Positions 43,238 through 52,599 of a stretch of DNA of 64,000 bases are shown in pieces. The notes beneath the pieces were generated by a model, which saw nothing but the letters and a program-made list of their open reading frames with translations, was not told the origin of the DNA and did no database searches. Position 1 is the stretch's first letter; each line of letters starts with the position of its first letter. The translations under genes were made by a program, and so were the position numbers. Source of the DNA: Streptomyces leeuwenhoekii (GTDB taxonomy: Bacteria > Actinomycetota > Actinomycetes > Streptomycetales > Streptomycetaceae); assembly GCF_001013905.1 (NCBI RefSeq), contig NZ_LN831790.1:1736001-1800000 (forward strand), in the 5' to 3' direction.

Positions 43238-44491
43238 TCAGTTCCAGGGCAGCCAGGCCCGCAGGGCGAAGCCCCCGTCGGCCTCCGCTCCGTGCTCCAG
43301 CCGCCCGCCGGCCAGCGTGGCGCGCTCGGTCAGGCCGATCAGTCCCTGGCCGGAGCCGGGGACGGGCGGGATGTCGCCCTCGGGCGGGGAGTTGCGCACG
43401 GCGACGGCCAGTCCCTCGCCCCGGGCGCCGGTGACGGACACCGTGACCTCGGTTCCGGGGGCGTGCTTGCGGGCGTTGGTCAGGGCTTCCTGGGCGATGC
43501 GGTAGGCGGTCCGGCCCACGACGGCGGGCACGGCCGCGGGGTCGGCGACCCGGCTGTCGAAAGCGACCTCCATACCGGCCCGGCGGCACTCGTCGACCAG
43601 GGTGTCCAGCGCGGCGAGGGTCGGCTGGGGACGGCCCCCGGCATCGTCCGGCTCGCCCGCCCGCAGTACGCCGATGATCTCCCGCAGGTCCTGGAGGGCC
43701 TCGTGGGCGCTCTCCCGGATCACCCCGGCCGCCCGGACGATCTGCGCGCGGGGCGCGTCGGGACGGAACTCCAGGGCGCCCGCGTGGACGCTCAGCAGTG
43801 TCAGCCGGTGCGCGAGGACGTCGTGCATCTCCCGGGCGATGGCCTCCCGGGCCAGCCGCTGGGCCTGTTCGGCGCGCAGCCGCGCCTCCGTCTCGGCGCG
43901 CCGGGCACGGTCGCGCAGGCTCAGCATGAGCTGCCGCTTGGCGCGGACGAACAGGCCCCATCCGATGGCCGAGACGGTGAGCAGGGCGGTGAGCACGACG
44001 TCCGCGGCGAAGGGCATCCCGGGATCGCGGTGCAGCCAGACGTAGAGCGGGATGGTGACGATGTTGACGCCGCCGATCCACGCCGTGCAGCGGAAGGGCC
44101 GGTGGACGGCGAGCGTGAACAGGGAGAGCAGGGCCGCCCCGGACGCGGTGAGGGACGCCATGCCGACGGGGGTCAGGACGATCGCGAGGGCGACCGGCAG
44201 GCGGCGGCGCAGCCACAGGGCGGCGCAGGCGAGCGCGCCCAGGATCTGGTCGGCGGCGACCACGGCGGCCGGGATGGCGGGGTCGCCGGACACGCTGTCC
44301 GCACCGACCATGCCGAGGCCGACGGCCAGCAGGAAGCAGATGAAGTCGACCACCCAGTCGCGCGCCGTGCGCCGGGGCGGCCGTCCGGGCCGCTCGGTGT
44401 CCGGTCCGAGCGCATGGATCAGGGCGGAGGGGAACATCCACCGGCGTCCCTCGAAGGCCGGCCCTGTCCGCTGCGTACTGTCGGCTGTCAC
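43238..44491 (-). CDS. Two-component sensor histidine kinase
   Basis: 417 aa. Several hydrophobic helices occupy residues ~35-190 (DFICFLLAVGLGMVGADSVS, IVLTPVGMASLTASGAALLS). The HisKA_3 dimerisation helix, AIAREMHDVLAHRLTLLSVH, contains the phosphorylated His. The ATPase N-box is EALTNARKHAPGTEVTVSV, and the G-box GSGQGLIGLTERATLAGG follows. It is a NarL-type kinase paired with the response regulator. There is no extracellular sensor domain beyond the helices, so it probably senses the membrane itself. Confidence 0.92.
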   Translation of the reverse strand: MTADSTQRTGPAFEGRRWMFPSALIHALGPDTERPGRPPRRTARDWVVDFICFLLAVGLGMVGADSVSGDPAIPAAVVAADQILGALACAALWLRRRLPVALAIVLTPVGMASLTASGAALLSLFTLAVHRPFRCTAWIGGVNIVTIPLYVWLHRDPGMPFAADVVLTALLTVSAIGWGLFVRAKRQLMLSLRDRARRAETEARLRAEQAQRLAREAIAREMHDVLAHRLTLLSVHAGALEFRPDAPRAQIVRAAGVIRESAHEALQDLREIIGVLRAGEPDDAGGRPQPTLAALDTLVDECRRAGMEVAFDSRVADPAAVPAVVGRTAYRIAQEALTNARKHAPGTEVTVSVTGARGEGLAVAVRNSPPEGDIPPVPGSGQGLIGLTERATLAGGRLEHGAEADGGFALRAWLPWN

Positions 44492-44670
44492 GGTCGACGA
44501 ATCTACGCATCGGCGAACCGGCGCACCCCGTCTTCGCCGGGGCCGGCCGACCGAAGTCGCGTGGCCGGCGACTTTCGGCCCGCGCGGCCGCGGAGACCGG
44601 CTGCTTCGGTCGGTGCCGCCTCGCCCCGCGGCCGATGCGCAGCGGCGGCCCGCCGGGCGAGGGTCGGGGC

Positions 44671-44868
44671 ATGAAGCGGCTACTCGAACTGCTGGGATTC
44701 CTCGCCCTGGTGCAGGGCGTGTTGGGGCTGGTGCACGAGTTCACCGATCTGCGCTGGGGTCTGGTACGGCGGATCGGCTTTCTCGACGGCTACGAGATCT
44801 ACGCGAGCGTCGCGCTGCTCGCACTGGGCTTCGCCCTGTGCGCCGCCGGGTCCCGGCTGTCCCGCTGA
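44671..44868 (+). CDS. Small two-helix membrane protein
   Basis: 65 aa from ATG 44671, with GAGGG 7 nt upstream. Two hydrophobic segments, LLELLGFLALVQGVLGLVHE and IYASVALLALGFALCAAG, flank a short loop (FTDLRWGLVRRIGF). There is no recognised family. The coding bias is typical and it is divergent from the sensor kinase, which could hint at a partner role. Confidence 0.65.
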   Translation: MKRLLELLGFLALVQGVLGLVHEFTDLRWGLVRRIGFLDGYEIYASVALLALGFALCAAGSRLSR

Positions 44869-45052
44869 ACGCGGGCTGCCGGATCGGGCCGAGGGCGCGG
44901 CACCGCGCGAAGTGCGGCGTCCGCCCCGGCGCCCACGGAAGCCGGACCGTACCGGCGGCTCCCCGGCGTCCGCGCGCGGTCATGGGGCGGCCCGGCTCCG
45001 TGGACGCCTTCCGTGGGGGTCCGTGGGGCCGGGCCGGGGGCTGCGGCGGTGG

Positions 45053-45448
45053 TCAGCAGCCGTACTTCACCAGGTCGAAGGAGGCGTAGTGGTCGGCGGT
45101 GTAGTAGTCCTCCCGGTACTCCTCACCGGTGACGATGCGGCGCGCGCCGCGTGTGGAGGAGCCGGGCGTGATCACGGTGTACTCGTGGTAGTAGCCGGTC
45201 GGCTGGGCGGGCAGGATGCCTTCCCGGTTCTGGAACACCGTGCCGTCCTGCTCGTACGGGAACGGTCCGCCCTGCTCGATCAGGTCGAGCGTGTCGTGGG
45301 CCTGGGAGGGCAGGTCGCTGTAGCAGATGCTGCCGACCGCCGTCGGGGCGGCGGCGGCCGTGGTCGCGGAGACGGTGCCGCCCGTGAGGAGGGCGGACAC
45401 AAGGGCGGCTGCGGCGCCGATCCGAGCGGCGCGTGGGGGGATCCTCAT
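45053..45448 (-). CDS. Secreted guanyl-specific ribonuclease, RNase Sa type
   Basis: 131 aa: a signal peptide (residues ~1-35, ending near TTAAAA) and a mature domain of about 96 residues matching RNase Sa of S. aureofaciens. It cleaves RNA after guanosine. Active-site residues can be seen: QNREGILP, the catalytic Glu in YYHEYTVITPG, Arg in TRGARRIVTGE, and His in YYTADHYASFDLV. Two cysteines (SICYSDLP and the final Cys) form the known disulfide. ATG 45448 was used; the frame is open to 45481. No barstar-type inhibitor gene lies nearby. Confidence 0.93.
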   Translation of the reverse strand: MRIPPRAARIGAAAALVSALLTGGTVSATTAAAAPTAVGSICYSDLPSQAHDTLDLIEQGGPFPYEQDGTVFQNREGILPAQPTGYYHEYTVITPGSSTRGARRIVTGEEYREDYYTADHYASFDLVKYGC

Positions 45449-45596
45449 GCCCGTCATGATGACGCGCGTAGACGCTGTCATGTCAACGACAAGCCGCAGA
45501 AATTCACTCCGAGTCCCGGGTGTTTCCAGGTGGTTAACCTGCCGCCCCGGATCCCCCGCGCGGACGGCGGGCGGTACGGGCGGTGGTGCGCCGATA

Positions 45597-46223
45597 TCAG
45601 GCGCTGTCCGGCAGGTCGTACGAGCCGTACGCGGGGCGGCCCGCCAGGTCGTAGGACTGGATGGACACCCCCGCTGCGGTGACGCGTCCGCCGGTGTGGC
45701 GGAAGGCGGTCGGCACCGCGCCCCGCGGGAACAGGCGGCGGCCGGCGCCCAGCACCACCGGGAAGGTCAGCAGATGGGCGGTGTCGATCAGGTCCAGGGC
45801 GAGCAGGGACTGGGCGAGGGCGCCGCTGCCGTGCACCTGGAGCTCGCCGTCGGTGCGCTCCTTCAGGGCGGTGACCTCCTGGGCGAGGTCGCCGCCGAGC
45901 ACGGTCGTGCCCGCCCACCGCGGTCGGTCCAGGGTGGTGGAGACGACGTACTTGGGCAGGCCGTTGAGTTTCGCGGCGACCGGGTCCGCGGGGTCCGTCA
46001 TCCTCGGCCAGTAGGAGGCGAAGATCTCGTACGTGCGGCGGCCCAGGAGGAAGGCGCCCACGCGGCCGAAGACCTCGTCGACGAACCGGCCGAAGTCCTC
46101 GTCGGCGTACGGGACGCTCCAGCCGCCCTGGTCGAAGCCGTCGCGGGTGTCCTCCTGCGGGCCGCCGGGGGCCTGGTAGACGCCGTCGAGGGTGACGAAG
46201 GTGGTGAGGACGAGCTTGCCCAT
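45597..46223 (-). CDS. Dihydrofolate-reductase-like (RibD C-terminal) protein
   Basis: 208 aa. MGKLVLTTFVTLDGVYQAPG and FLLGRRTYEIFASYWPRMTD are hallmarks of the RibD_C family, followed by KYVVSTTLDRPRWAGTTVLG and LLTFPVVLGAGRRLFP. The fold binds NADPH. The substrate of these stand-alone proteins is unknown, though they are widespread in actinobacteria. The ATG lies 97 nt after the AIM24 gene stop on the same strand. Confidence 0.88.
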   Translation of the reverse strand: MGKLVLTTFVTLDGVYQAPGGPQEDTRDGFDQGGWSVPYADEDFGRFVDEVFGRVGAFLLGRRTYEIFASYWPRMTDPADPVAAKLNGLPKYVVSTTLDRPRWAGTTVLGGDLAQEVTALKERTDGELQVHGSGALAQSLLALDLIDTAHLLTFPVVLGAGRRLFPRGAVPTAFRHTGGRVTAAGVSIQSYDLAGRPAYGSYDLPDSA

Positions 46224-46320
46224 GGCGGTGCCTCTCTGTGCGCGGGGGTCGGTGTCATCACTTCAGACCCCTGCGGCTCCGGCAACTCATCGGCGCCCGC
46301 GGTGGTATCCGAGCGGCGCC

Positions 46321-47127
46321 TCACCCGGCCGGCGGGGAGAACACCCCGCCGGCCGGGCCCTGCTCGTCGCCGCCCTGGGCCTTCCTCAGGGCGTTGGCCA
46401 GGCTCTCGAGGTTCAGGGACTGCAGGATGACGCGGCCCCGGCCCTCCAGGGTGGCCAGCGACAGGCCCTCGCCGCCGGGGACGGCGTTCATCAGGCCCTG
46501 GCGGTTCAGGCCGCCGACGCGCTGGACGCCGTACCGGATGCCCTCCTCGAAGGCGACGACGCAGCCGGTGTCGACGTCGATGCGGCCGCCGAAGTCGGCG
46601 GGGTCGAGGTCGATGAAGTTGCCGGCCCCGGCGATGATCACCGTGCCGTGCCCGGTGAACCTCTCCAGGACGAAGCCCTCGCCGCCGCTCGTGCCGGTGC
46701 GCCCGCCCTGGAAGGCGATGCCGAAGTCGACGGTGGACTCGGCGGCGACGAAGGCGTCCCTTTCGGCGAACCACGCGTGTGTGCCGTCCAGTTCCAGGGC
46801 CCGCATCTCACCGGGCAGCACGCCCGCGAACCCGACGGTGCCCTCGTCGCCCCGGGCGGTGAAGTACTGCAGGGCCGGCGACTCGCCGGCCAGGACGCGC
46901 CGGCCGACCGGCATGGCGGTGCCCATCGCCTGGCGCAGCAGGCCGCCCGGGCCGGACGGGGACTGCCGCGCGCCGCCGTTCGAGTGGCCGCTCAGGCGGG
47001 TCTCCACCGTGACGTTCGCCGTCTTGAACAGGAACTTGCCGGCCTCGCAGTACACGGTCTGGCCGGGGCGCAGGTCGACGACCGCCATCTGCATGGCGTT
47101 GCCGACGATCTCTTGCCGAAGGGTCAC
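46321..47127 (-). CDS. AIM24 family protein (TIGR00266)
   Basis: 268 aa, without signal peptide. VVDLRPGQTVYCEAGKFLFK and GEGFVLERFTGHGTVIIAG belong to the AIM24/TIGR00266 beta-sandwich family. The function is not established in bacteria. Three-fold symmetric glycine-rich turns (SGGEGFVLE, GGEGLSLATLEGRG) fit the family's trimeric trefoil-like fold. It is divergent from the SDR gene across a 104-nt gap. Confidence 0.85.
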   Translation of the reverse strand: MTLRQEIVGNAMQMAVVDLRPGQTVYCEAGKFLFKTANVTVETRLSGHSNGGARQSPSGPGGLLRQAMGTAMPVGRRVLAGESPALQYFTARGDEGTVGFAGVLPGEMRALELDGTHAWFAERDAFVAAESTVDFGIAFQGGRTGTSGGEGFVLERFTGHGTVIIAGAGNFIDLDPADFGGRIDVDTGCVVAFEEGIRYGVQRVGGLNRQGLMNAVPGGEGLSLATLEGRGRVILQSLNLESLANALRKAQGGDEQGPAGGVFSPPAG

Positions 47128-47231
47128 GACGGGAGAACGCGGAAGGGCTAGCCCGCAGTTCCTCCCGCGGGCGGGGCGTCCCTGTCCGTTCTCCGCCAGC
47201 GTGCCGGGCCGGCGGCCACTGGAATGGGCAC

Positions 47232-48014
47232 ATGAACTCTCACCCGCTTCACGAAGAAGACTTTTCCGCGGCCGCCCGCGAGAACCTCGCCGGCAAGGCC
47301 GCCCTCGTCACCGGTGGCAGCCGGGGCATCGGTGCGGCGACGGCGCTGCGGCTGGCCCGCCGGGGCGCGGACGTGGCCGTGACCTACGTCGACGGGAAGG
47401 AGGCTGCCGAGGACGTCGTACGGGCCGTCGAGGCACTGGGGCGCCGGGCGGTGGCGCTGCGCGCGGACTCCGCCGACGCGGGCGAGGCGGCGGGCGCCGT
47501 GGCGCGGACGGCGGCGGCGTTCGGGGGCGGTCCCGACATCCTGGTGAACAACGTGGGCGTCGGACTGCTCGGCCCGCTGGAGAGCCTGTCGCTCACCGAT
47601 GTGGACCGGGTCCTCGCGGTCAACGTGCGCGGGGTGTTCCTCGCCTCGCAGGCCGCCGCGGCACGGATGGCGGAGGGCGGCCGGATCATCACCGTGGGCA
47701 GTTGCATGACCCTGCGGGTGCCGGGTCCCGGCGGGACGCTGTACACGATGAGCAAGGCCGCCCTGGTGGGTCTGACCAAGGCGCTGGCCCGGGAACTGGG
47801 CCCGCGCGGGATCACGGCGAACATCGTGCACCCGGGCCCGATCGACACCGACATGAACCCGGCGGACGGCCCCTACGCGGACGGCCAGGCGGCGATGACC
47901 GCGCTGGGCCGGTTCGGATCGGCCGACGAGGTGGCGTCGCTCGTCGCGTACCTGGCCGGGGCCGCCTATGTGACGGGCGCGGAGTTCACCGTGGACGGCG
48001 GGCACGCGGCGTGA
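47232..48014 (+). CDS. SDR family oxidoreductase
   Basis: 260 aa. The cofactor motif is ALVTGGSRGIGAATALRLAR (TGxxxGIG). NNVGVG follows the fourth strand. The catalytic tetrad includes Ser in ITVGSCMTL and Tyr-x-x-x-Lys in YTMSKAALVG. The C-terminal GAAYVTGAEFTVDGGHA is classic for the family. It reduces or oxidises a carbonyl or hydroxyl substrate with NADPH or NADH; the substrate is unknown. It ends facing the allantoicase gene with a strong terminator between. Confidence 0.9.
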   Translation: MNSHPLHEEDFSAAARENLAGKAALVTGGSRGIGAATALRLARRGADVAVTYVDGKEAAEDVVRAVEALGRRAVALRADSADAGEAAGAVARTAAAFGGGPDILVNNVGVGLLGPLESLSLTDVDRVLAVNVRGVFLASQAAAARMAEGGRIITVGSCMTLRVPGPGGTLYTMSKAALVGLTKALARELGPRGITANIVHPGPIDTDMNPADGPYADGQAAMTALGRFGSADEVASLVAYLAGAAYVTGAEFTVDGGHAA

Positions 48015-48089
48015 GGTGAGGCGCGCGGGTCGAGGCCGCCGTGGCCGGGGCCGCGCGCGACGCGTGCCGCCGCGGGGCGGGGTGCGGCG

Positions 48090-48129
48090 CGCGGGGCGCC
48101 CCGGTGCTGTCAGGCCGGGGCGCCCCGCG
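48090..48129. terminator. Bidirectional terminator between SDR and allantoicase genes
   Basis: Perfect 15-bp stem (48090-48104 with 48115-48129) and a 10-nt loop, between convergent gene ends. The arm is itself CGCGGGGCGCCCCGG. Confidence 0.85.
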
Positions 48130-48141
48130 GGTCCGGGTGGG

Positions 48142-49257
48142 TCAGCCGCCCAGTTCCTGGTGGCGGGCGGCGAGGCGGGCCGCGCCGTCCTCGGTCAGCG
48201 AGCCGAACAGGCGCAGGCGGGAGATGCCGCCGTCGGGGAAGATGTCCACGCGCGCGTGCGTGCCGACGGCCGGCTCCGGCAGGACGAAGCGGTGATTGGT
48301 GTCCGGCTGCATCCGGGTGCGCGGGAGGACCTCACGCCACTCGCCGTCCTCACCGTCCCTGACCGACACCGACGCCCAGCCGGCCGAGTTGCCCTTGAGG
48401 TAGGCGGTGTCGATCTCGATGGCCCGGATCTGCGAGCGGTCCACCAGCCGGTAGCGGATCCAGTCGTTGCCCTGGTCGCGGCGGCGGCGGGTCTCCCAGC
48501 CGTCGTCCATCTTGCGGGAGCGGCCCGGCTGGATGGTGTTGGTGGCGGGCGAGTAGAAGAGGTTGGAGGCGTCCTCCACCTGGCCGCCGTTCTCCAGGGC
48601 GACCACGTCGAAGGTGCCGAGCGCCGCGAGCCACTGCGGGTCCGGGACGACCTCGCCGTAGACGCGCAGGCGGGCTATGCCGCCGTCGGGGTGCTGGTTG
48701 AGGCGCAGGTGGGTGAAGCGCTGCTCGGCCTCGACGGCGAAGCCGTTGGCCGCATGGCCGCCGATCGCGGTGCGCGGGACGAGCGTCGTCCACTTCACGT
48801 CGTCGGCGAGGAGTTCCTCGGGCGACGGGGAGCCCGGCACACAGGCGCCCTCGACGGACACCGCCTGCGGGTAGTTGCCGCGGAAGTGGGCGGTGTCGAC
48901 GACGATGCCTCGGATCACGCCGGGCGCGCCGAGGCGGATCAGCGCCCAGTCGTGGTCGTCCTCGGCCGGCCAGGGGTGCTCGGCGGAGACGCCGCGGCGC
49001 CGGCGGGTCTCCCAGCCGTCCATGACCTTGCCCTTGTGCCCGAAGTGCTCGGGGTCGAACTCGGCGCGCTCGGGCACCAGCAGGTTCTCGCGCTGGGCGA
49101 AGAACTCGTCGTTGGCGGCGATCACACCGGCGCCGAGCCGGCGGTCGGCGAGGTTGGCGTACTGGGTGAAGGGAAGGTCGGCGGTGCGGTAGTCCGCGTA
49201 CGGGTCACCGCCTCCGTAGGGGTTCGCGTCGCCGGTGAAGCTGGATATCGCCGTCAC
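48142..49257 (-). CDS. alc: Allantoicase
   Basis: 371 aa. It has two related allantoicase domains, each with a DGWETRRRR motif (residues ~79-87 and ~244-252) and a beta-sandwich pattern (HLRLNQHPDGGIARLRVYGE, then ARVDIFPDGGISRLRLFG). It hydrolyses allantoate to ureidoglycolate and urea. It lies 75 nt downstream of allantoinase on the same strand, as an operon for allantoin use. The length fits the family (330-380 aa). Confidence 0.95.
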   Translation of the reverse strand: MTAISSFTGDANPYGGGDPYADYRTADLPFTQYANLADRRLGAGVIAANDEFFAQRENLLVPERAEFDPEHFGHKGKVMDGWETRRRRGVSAEHPWPAEDDHDWALIRLGAPGVIRGIVVDTAHFRGNYPQAVSVEGACVPGSPSPEELLADDVKWTTLVPRTAIGGHAANGFAVEAEQRFTHLRLNQHPDGGIARLRVYGEVVPDPQWLAALGTFDVVALENGGQVEDASNLFYSPATNTIQPGRSRKMDDGWETRRRRDQGNDWIRYRLVDRSQIRAIEIDTAYLKGNSAGWASVSVRDGEDGEWREVLPRTRMQPDTNHRFVLPEPAVGTHARVDIFPDGGISRLRLFGSLTEDGAARLAARHQELGG

Positions 49258-49332
49258 GGGATCAGGGCCTGCCTTTCGGGAGTCGGTGCGTTCGCGGATG
49301 CGGATGGTCGGGAGGGACGCCGGCGGGTGCGC

Positions 49333-50670
49333 TCAGGGCGTCCGGGTCAGAAGCCGCCCCTTCGGCTCGGTGAAGGCGCCGTCCGCCACGATGCGCACAC
49401 CGCGCAGCCAGGTGGACTTCACGACGCCGTACAGGGTCCTGCCCGCGTAGGCGGTGACGCGGTTGCGGTGCTGGAGAGCCGCCGGGTCGACGGTGAAGGT
49501 CTCGTCGGGGGCGACGACGGCGAAGTCGGCGTCGCGGCCCGCCTCGATGGCGCCCTTGCGGTCCAGGCCCGCGAGCCGGGCCGTGGCGGACGACATCCAG
49601 CGGACGACGTCCTCCAAGGAGTGCCCGCGCTTGCGGGCCGCGGTCCACACCGCCGACATGCTGAGCTGGAGACCGGAGATGCCGCCCCAGGCGGTGGCGA
49701 AGTCGTCCGTCTTCAGGTCGGGCGTGGACGGCGAGTGGTCGGTGACGACGCAGTCGATGGTGCCGTCGGCCAGCGCCTGCCACAGCAGGTCCTGGTTGGC
49801 GGCCTCGCGGATGGGCGGGCAGCACTTGAACTCGCTGGCGCCGTCGGGGACTTCCTCGGCGGTGAGCGTGAGGTAGTGCGGGCAGGTCTCCACGGTGAGG
49901 CGGACGCCCTCGGCCCGGGCCTCGGCGATCAGCGGCAGCGCGTCGCTGGAGGAGAGGTGGAGGATGTGCACGCGCGCGTCGAACCGCTTCGCCTGCGCGA
50001 TCAGGTTCGCGATGGCCGTGTCCTCGGCGTCGCGCGGGCGGCTGGCGAGGAAGTGGGCGTACTTCGGGCCGCCGTGCTGCGGGGCGGCGGCCAGGTGGTG
50101 CGGGTCCTCGGCGTGCACGATGAGCAGGCCGTCGAAGGAGGCGATCTCGGCCAGGGACCGGGCGAGCTGCTCCTGGTCGAGGTGCGGGAACTCGTCCACG
50201 CCCGACGGCGACAGGAACGCCTTGAAGCCGAAGACCCCGGCCTCGTGCAGCGGGCGCAGGTCCTTGACGTTGTCGGGCAGGGCGCCGCCCCAGAAGCCGA
50301 CGTCGATGTGGGCCTTGTCGGCGGCCACCTTCTGCTTCACGCGCAGGTGGTCGACGGTGGTGGTCGGCGGGAGGGAGTTGAGGGGCATGTCGACCAGGGT
50401 CGTGATGCCGCCGGCCGCCGCGGCGCGCGTGGCGGTCCAGAAGCCCTCCCACTCGGTGCGGCCGGGGTCGTTGACGTGGACGTGGGTGTCGACCAGGCCG
50501 GGCAGGACGACGTGGTCGCCCACGTCCTCCAGGCGGGCGCCGTCCGGGACGGGCGCGTCGTACGGCAGCACGGCCGTGATCGTCCCTCCGGCCACGTGGA
50601 CCGAAGCGGCACGCGTCCCCTCGGGAGTGATGACTCGCGTCGAGCGCAGCACCAGTTCAGCGTCGGACAC
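49333..50670 (-). CDS. allB: Allantoinase
   Basis: 445 aa amidohydrolase with a binuclear metal site: HVHVNDPG (His-x-His, ~residues 63-70), a carbamylated-Lys candidate in [11 protein letters not shown] (~residue 150), metal-ligand His in [14 protein letters not shown] and in [12 protein letters not shown], and an Asp in [13 protein letters not shown]. It opens the hydantoin ring of allantoin to give allantoate. It is divergent from the IclR regulator across a 309-nt region with three operator-like palindromes. Confidence 0.95.
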   Translation of the reverse strand: MSDAELVLRSTRVITPEGTRAASVHVAGGTITAVLPYDAPVPDGARLEDVGDHVVLPGLVDTHVHVNDPGRTEWEGFWTATRAAAAGGITTLVDMPLNSLPPTTTVDHLRVKQKVAADKAHIDVGFWGGALPDNVKDLRPLHEAGVFGFKAFLSPSGVDEFPHLDQEQLARSLAEIASFDGLLIVHAEDPHHLAAAPQHGGPKYAHFLASRPRDAEDTAIANLIAQAKRFDARVHILHLSSSDALPLIAEARAEGVRLTVETCPHYLTLTAEEVPDGASEFKCCPPIREAANQDLLWQALADGTIDCVVTDHSPSTPDLKTDDFATAWGGISGLQLSMSAVWTAARKRGHSLEDVVRWMSSATARLAGLDRKGAIEAGRDADFAVVAPDETFTVDPAALQHRNRVTAYAGRTLYGVVKSTWLRGVRIVADGAFTEPKGRLLTRTP

Positions 50671-50771
50671 CCGAACCCCTCTCTTGCCGCCGTTCGTCTG
50701 CCGGGTCCGCCTCCGGCGGTCTGCCGCCGGGATCCCTCTCGGGAAACGGGATCAACCGTCACACAACGGAT

Positions 50772-50788
50772 TTCAACGTTCTGTTGAA
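50772..50788. promoter_or_regulatory. TTCAAC/GTTGAA inverted repeat in allB-allR region
   Basis: TTCAACGTTCTGTTGAA: two 6-bp arms with a 5-nt spacer, in the allantoinase promoter, about 102 nt before its start. Confidence 0.5.
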
Positions 50789-50865
50789 GGAGTCTTCACT
50801 CCCTCTTCGGCCCCGTCAAGGGCACACTTTTCGCAGGCACGCCGACGGGAACAACCCCTGGACGT

Positions 50866-50880
50866 TTCCACAAAGCGGAA
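50866..50880. promoter_or_regulatory. Candidate AllR operator, allB-allR region
   Basis: TTCCACAAAGCGGAA, with symmetric TTCC/GGAA ends. A near-identical 15-mer precedes malate synthase at 53266. CGGAATTAGAATTCCG overlaps it (50876-50891). Confidence 0.6.
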
Positions 50881-50900
50881 TTAGAATTCCGGCAAGCAGA

Positions 50901-50912
50901 ACGTAGCTACGT
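50901..50912. promoter_or_regulatory. Perfect 12-bp palindrome
   Basis: ACGTAGCTACGT, 68 nt before the IclR-type regulator GTG. It is a candidate autoregulatory site or a promoter element. Confidence 0.4.
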
Positions 50913-50979
50913 ACAAGCGGGGAGTCAACCGTCTGCCGGGTAGGCTTCTGCCCTCCGCCAGCCCCGAAAGGAACGCGCC

Positions 50980-51786
50980 GTGCCGACGTCCAGCGCCAGC
51001 ACCACCGACACCGCCAGGTCCTCCGCCAGCGGTGGCGTCCAGTCCCTGGAGCGCGCCTTCGACCTGCTCGAACGGATGGCGGACGCGGGCGGGGAGGTCG
51101 GCCTGAGCGAACTGTCCGCGAGCAGCGGACTCCCGCTGCCCACCATCCACCGCCTGATGCGCACCCTGGTGGCCTGCGGATACGTGCGCCAGCAGCCCAA
51201 CCGCCGCTACGCGCTCGGCCCGCGCCTGATCCGGCTCGGCGAGTCGGCCTCCCGGCTGCTGGGCACCTGGGCGCGCCCCTACCTGGCCCGCCTGGTGGAG
51301 GAGACCGGCGAGACGGCGAACATGGCACTGCTCGACGGCGACGAGATCGTGTACGTCGCCCAGGTGCCGTCCAAGCACTCGATGCGCATGTTCACCGAGG
51401 TCGGCCGGCGCGTCCTGCCGCACTCCACCGGCGTGGGCAAGGCGCTGCTCGCCGGCTTCCCGCCGGAGGAGGTGCGGGCGCTGCTCGCCCGGACCGGCAT
51501 GCCCGCCGCGACCGACAAGACGATCACCACGCCGGAGGGGTTCCTGGCGGCGCTGGAGGACGTGCGGCGGCAGGGATACGCGATCGACGACAACGAGCAG
51601 GAGATCGGCGTCCGCTGCCTGGCCGTCCCGGTGCCCGACTCCCCCACCGCCGCCGCCATCTCGATCTCCGGTCCGGCCGGCCGGGTGACGGAAGCGGCGA
51701 CGGAGAAGATCGTGCCGGTGCTCCAGCAGGTGGCGGCGGAGCTGTCGGAGGCCCTCATCAGCTCGGGCGGCAACCCGGCCGCCTGA
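50980..51786 (+). CDS. allR: IclR family regulator of allantoin genes (AllR type)
   Basis: 268 aa from GTG 50980, with GAAAGGA upstream. The winged helix is at residues ~18-75 (GVQSLERAFDLLERMADAGG, LSELSASSGLPLPTIHRLMR). The effector domain is GAF-like (ETANMALLDGDEIVYVAQVP, RVLPHSTGVGKALLAGFPPE). It is divergent from allantoinase. In S. coelicolor an IclR-type AllR is known to repress allantoin genes and malate synthase, with a pathway intermediate as inducer. The same layout here makes that assignment likely; no binding data can be seen. Confidence 0.9.
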   Translation: MPTSSASTTDTARSSASGGVQSLERAFDLLERMADAGGEVGLSELSASSGLPLPTIHRLMRTLVACGYVRQQPNRRYALGPRLIRLGESASRLLGTWARPYLARLVEETGETANMALLDGDEIVYVAQVPSKHSMRMFTEVGRRVLPHSTGVGKALLAGFPPEEVRALLARTGMPAATDKTITTPEGFLAALEDVRRQGYAIDDNEQEIGVRCLAVPVPDSPTAAAISISGPAGRVTEAATEKIVPVLQQVAAELSEALISSGGNPAA

Positions 51787-51814
51787 GGCCGGGGGGCGGA
51801 GCCCCGGAAGCCCC

Positions 51815-51975
51815 GGGGGACTCGGCCGACCGAGGCCGGAGGCGGGAGCCCCGGCTCCCCGGGGGCCCGGCCGACCGAGGCCGGAAGCGGAGTCCGCGCA
51901 CACCGGGGACCCGGCCGAGCGAGGCCGGAAGCGGGGTCGGCGCGCACGTCCGGAAGCGGGGTCGGCGCGCACGTG
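51815..51975. repeat. Imperfect tandem repeats with GGCCGACCGAGGCCGG
   Basis: GGCCGACCGAGGCCGGAGGC, GGCCGACCGAGGCCGGAAGC and GGCCGAGCGAGGCCGGAAGC recur, then two copies of CCGGAAGCGGGGTCGGCGCG lie close together. They sit downstream of the IclR gene and form an extended GC-rich structured tail. The rest of 51787-52049 has no gene. Confidence 0.75.
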
Positions 51976-52049
51976 GGGCATCGCTGTGAGGCATCGATGT
52001 GGCACCCCGCCCCGCCGGGTGGCCGGGCGCGACCGACCACCCCGTCGTC

Positions 52050-52379
52050 TCACCGCCGTCGCGGCGGCTCCCCGAACAACTCCACGGCGTGGCGGACGTC
52101 CGTCAGCCCCCTCGACAGAGCGCTGACGGAACCGATCGCCCCGGCGATCAGCAGCAGGGAGCGGCGCAGCCGCGGCACCTCGGGGACGCCGTGCGCCGCC
52201 ATCGCGGCGAGCGCGGCGAGCTCCTCCTCGGCGATGCCCCGGTCGGGGAACTCGGCAGGGAGCACCGCGAGCTGGCGGCGCAACCGGGACACCGCGGTCC
52301 GCAGCTCCGTCACCCTCACGTCCTCGTCGCCGCCGGCCGCCAGCCTCTGCTCGGACCTCTGTTCGACGCTTCGCAACAC
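52050..52379 (-). CDS. Small helical protein, DUF5955-like
   Basis: 109 aa from GTG 52379, preceded by GAGGGGGTGGGG. Two helical stretches (RVTELRTAVSRLRRQLAVLP and ALAAMAAHGVPEVPRLRRSL), and a C-terminal hydrophobic part (SLLLIAGAIGSVSALSRGLT), suggest a coiled or membrane-associated protein. This is a small protein found only in actinomycetes, and I recall a DUF5955 label; function is unknown. The exact start is uncertain, with GTG 52397 and 52415 also in frame. Confidence 0.6.
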   Translation of the reverse strand: MLRSVEQRSEQRLAAGGDEDVRVTELRTAVSRLRRQLAVLPAEFPDRGIAEEELAALAAMAAHGVPEVPRLRRSLLLIAGAIGSVSALSRGLTDVRHAVELFGEPPRRR

Positions 52380-52599
52380 AGCCCCACCCCCTCGCACGCC
52401 GTTGTGCGCCTCCACGTCGTCTGTGCGCCGCGCGCCCCCAGAGCGCTGGGCGGGCGCCGGGGACGCGGGCCAGTAAACGCCACCCGGCGGGCGATGCGCC
52501 ACAGTGAGGACTGAAATTCAGCCTCCCGAAACCGGTCGCTCACTCTGCCGGGGGGCACCGAGCCCTCCTACCCGGCGCACGGTCGGGTATGCAGAGGCC

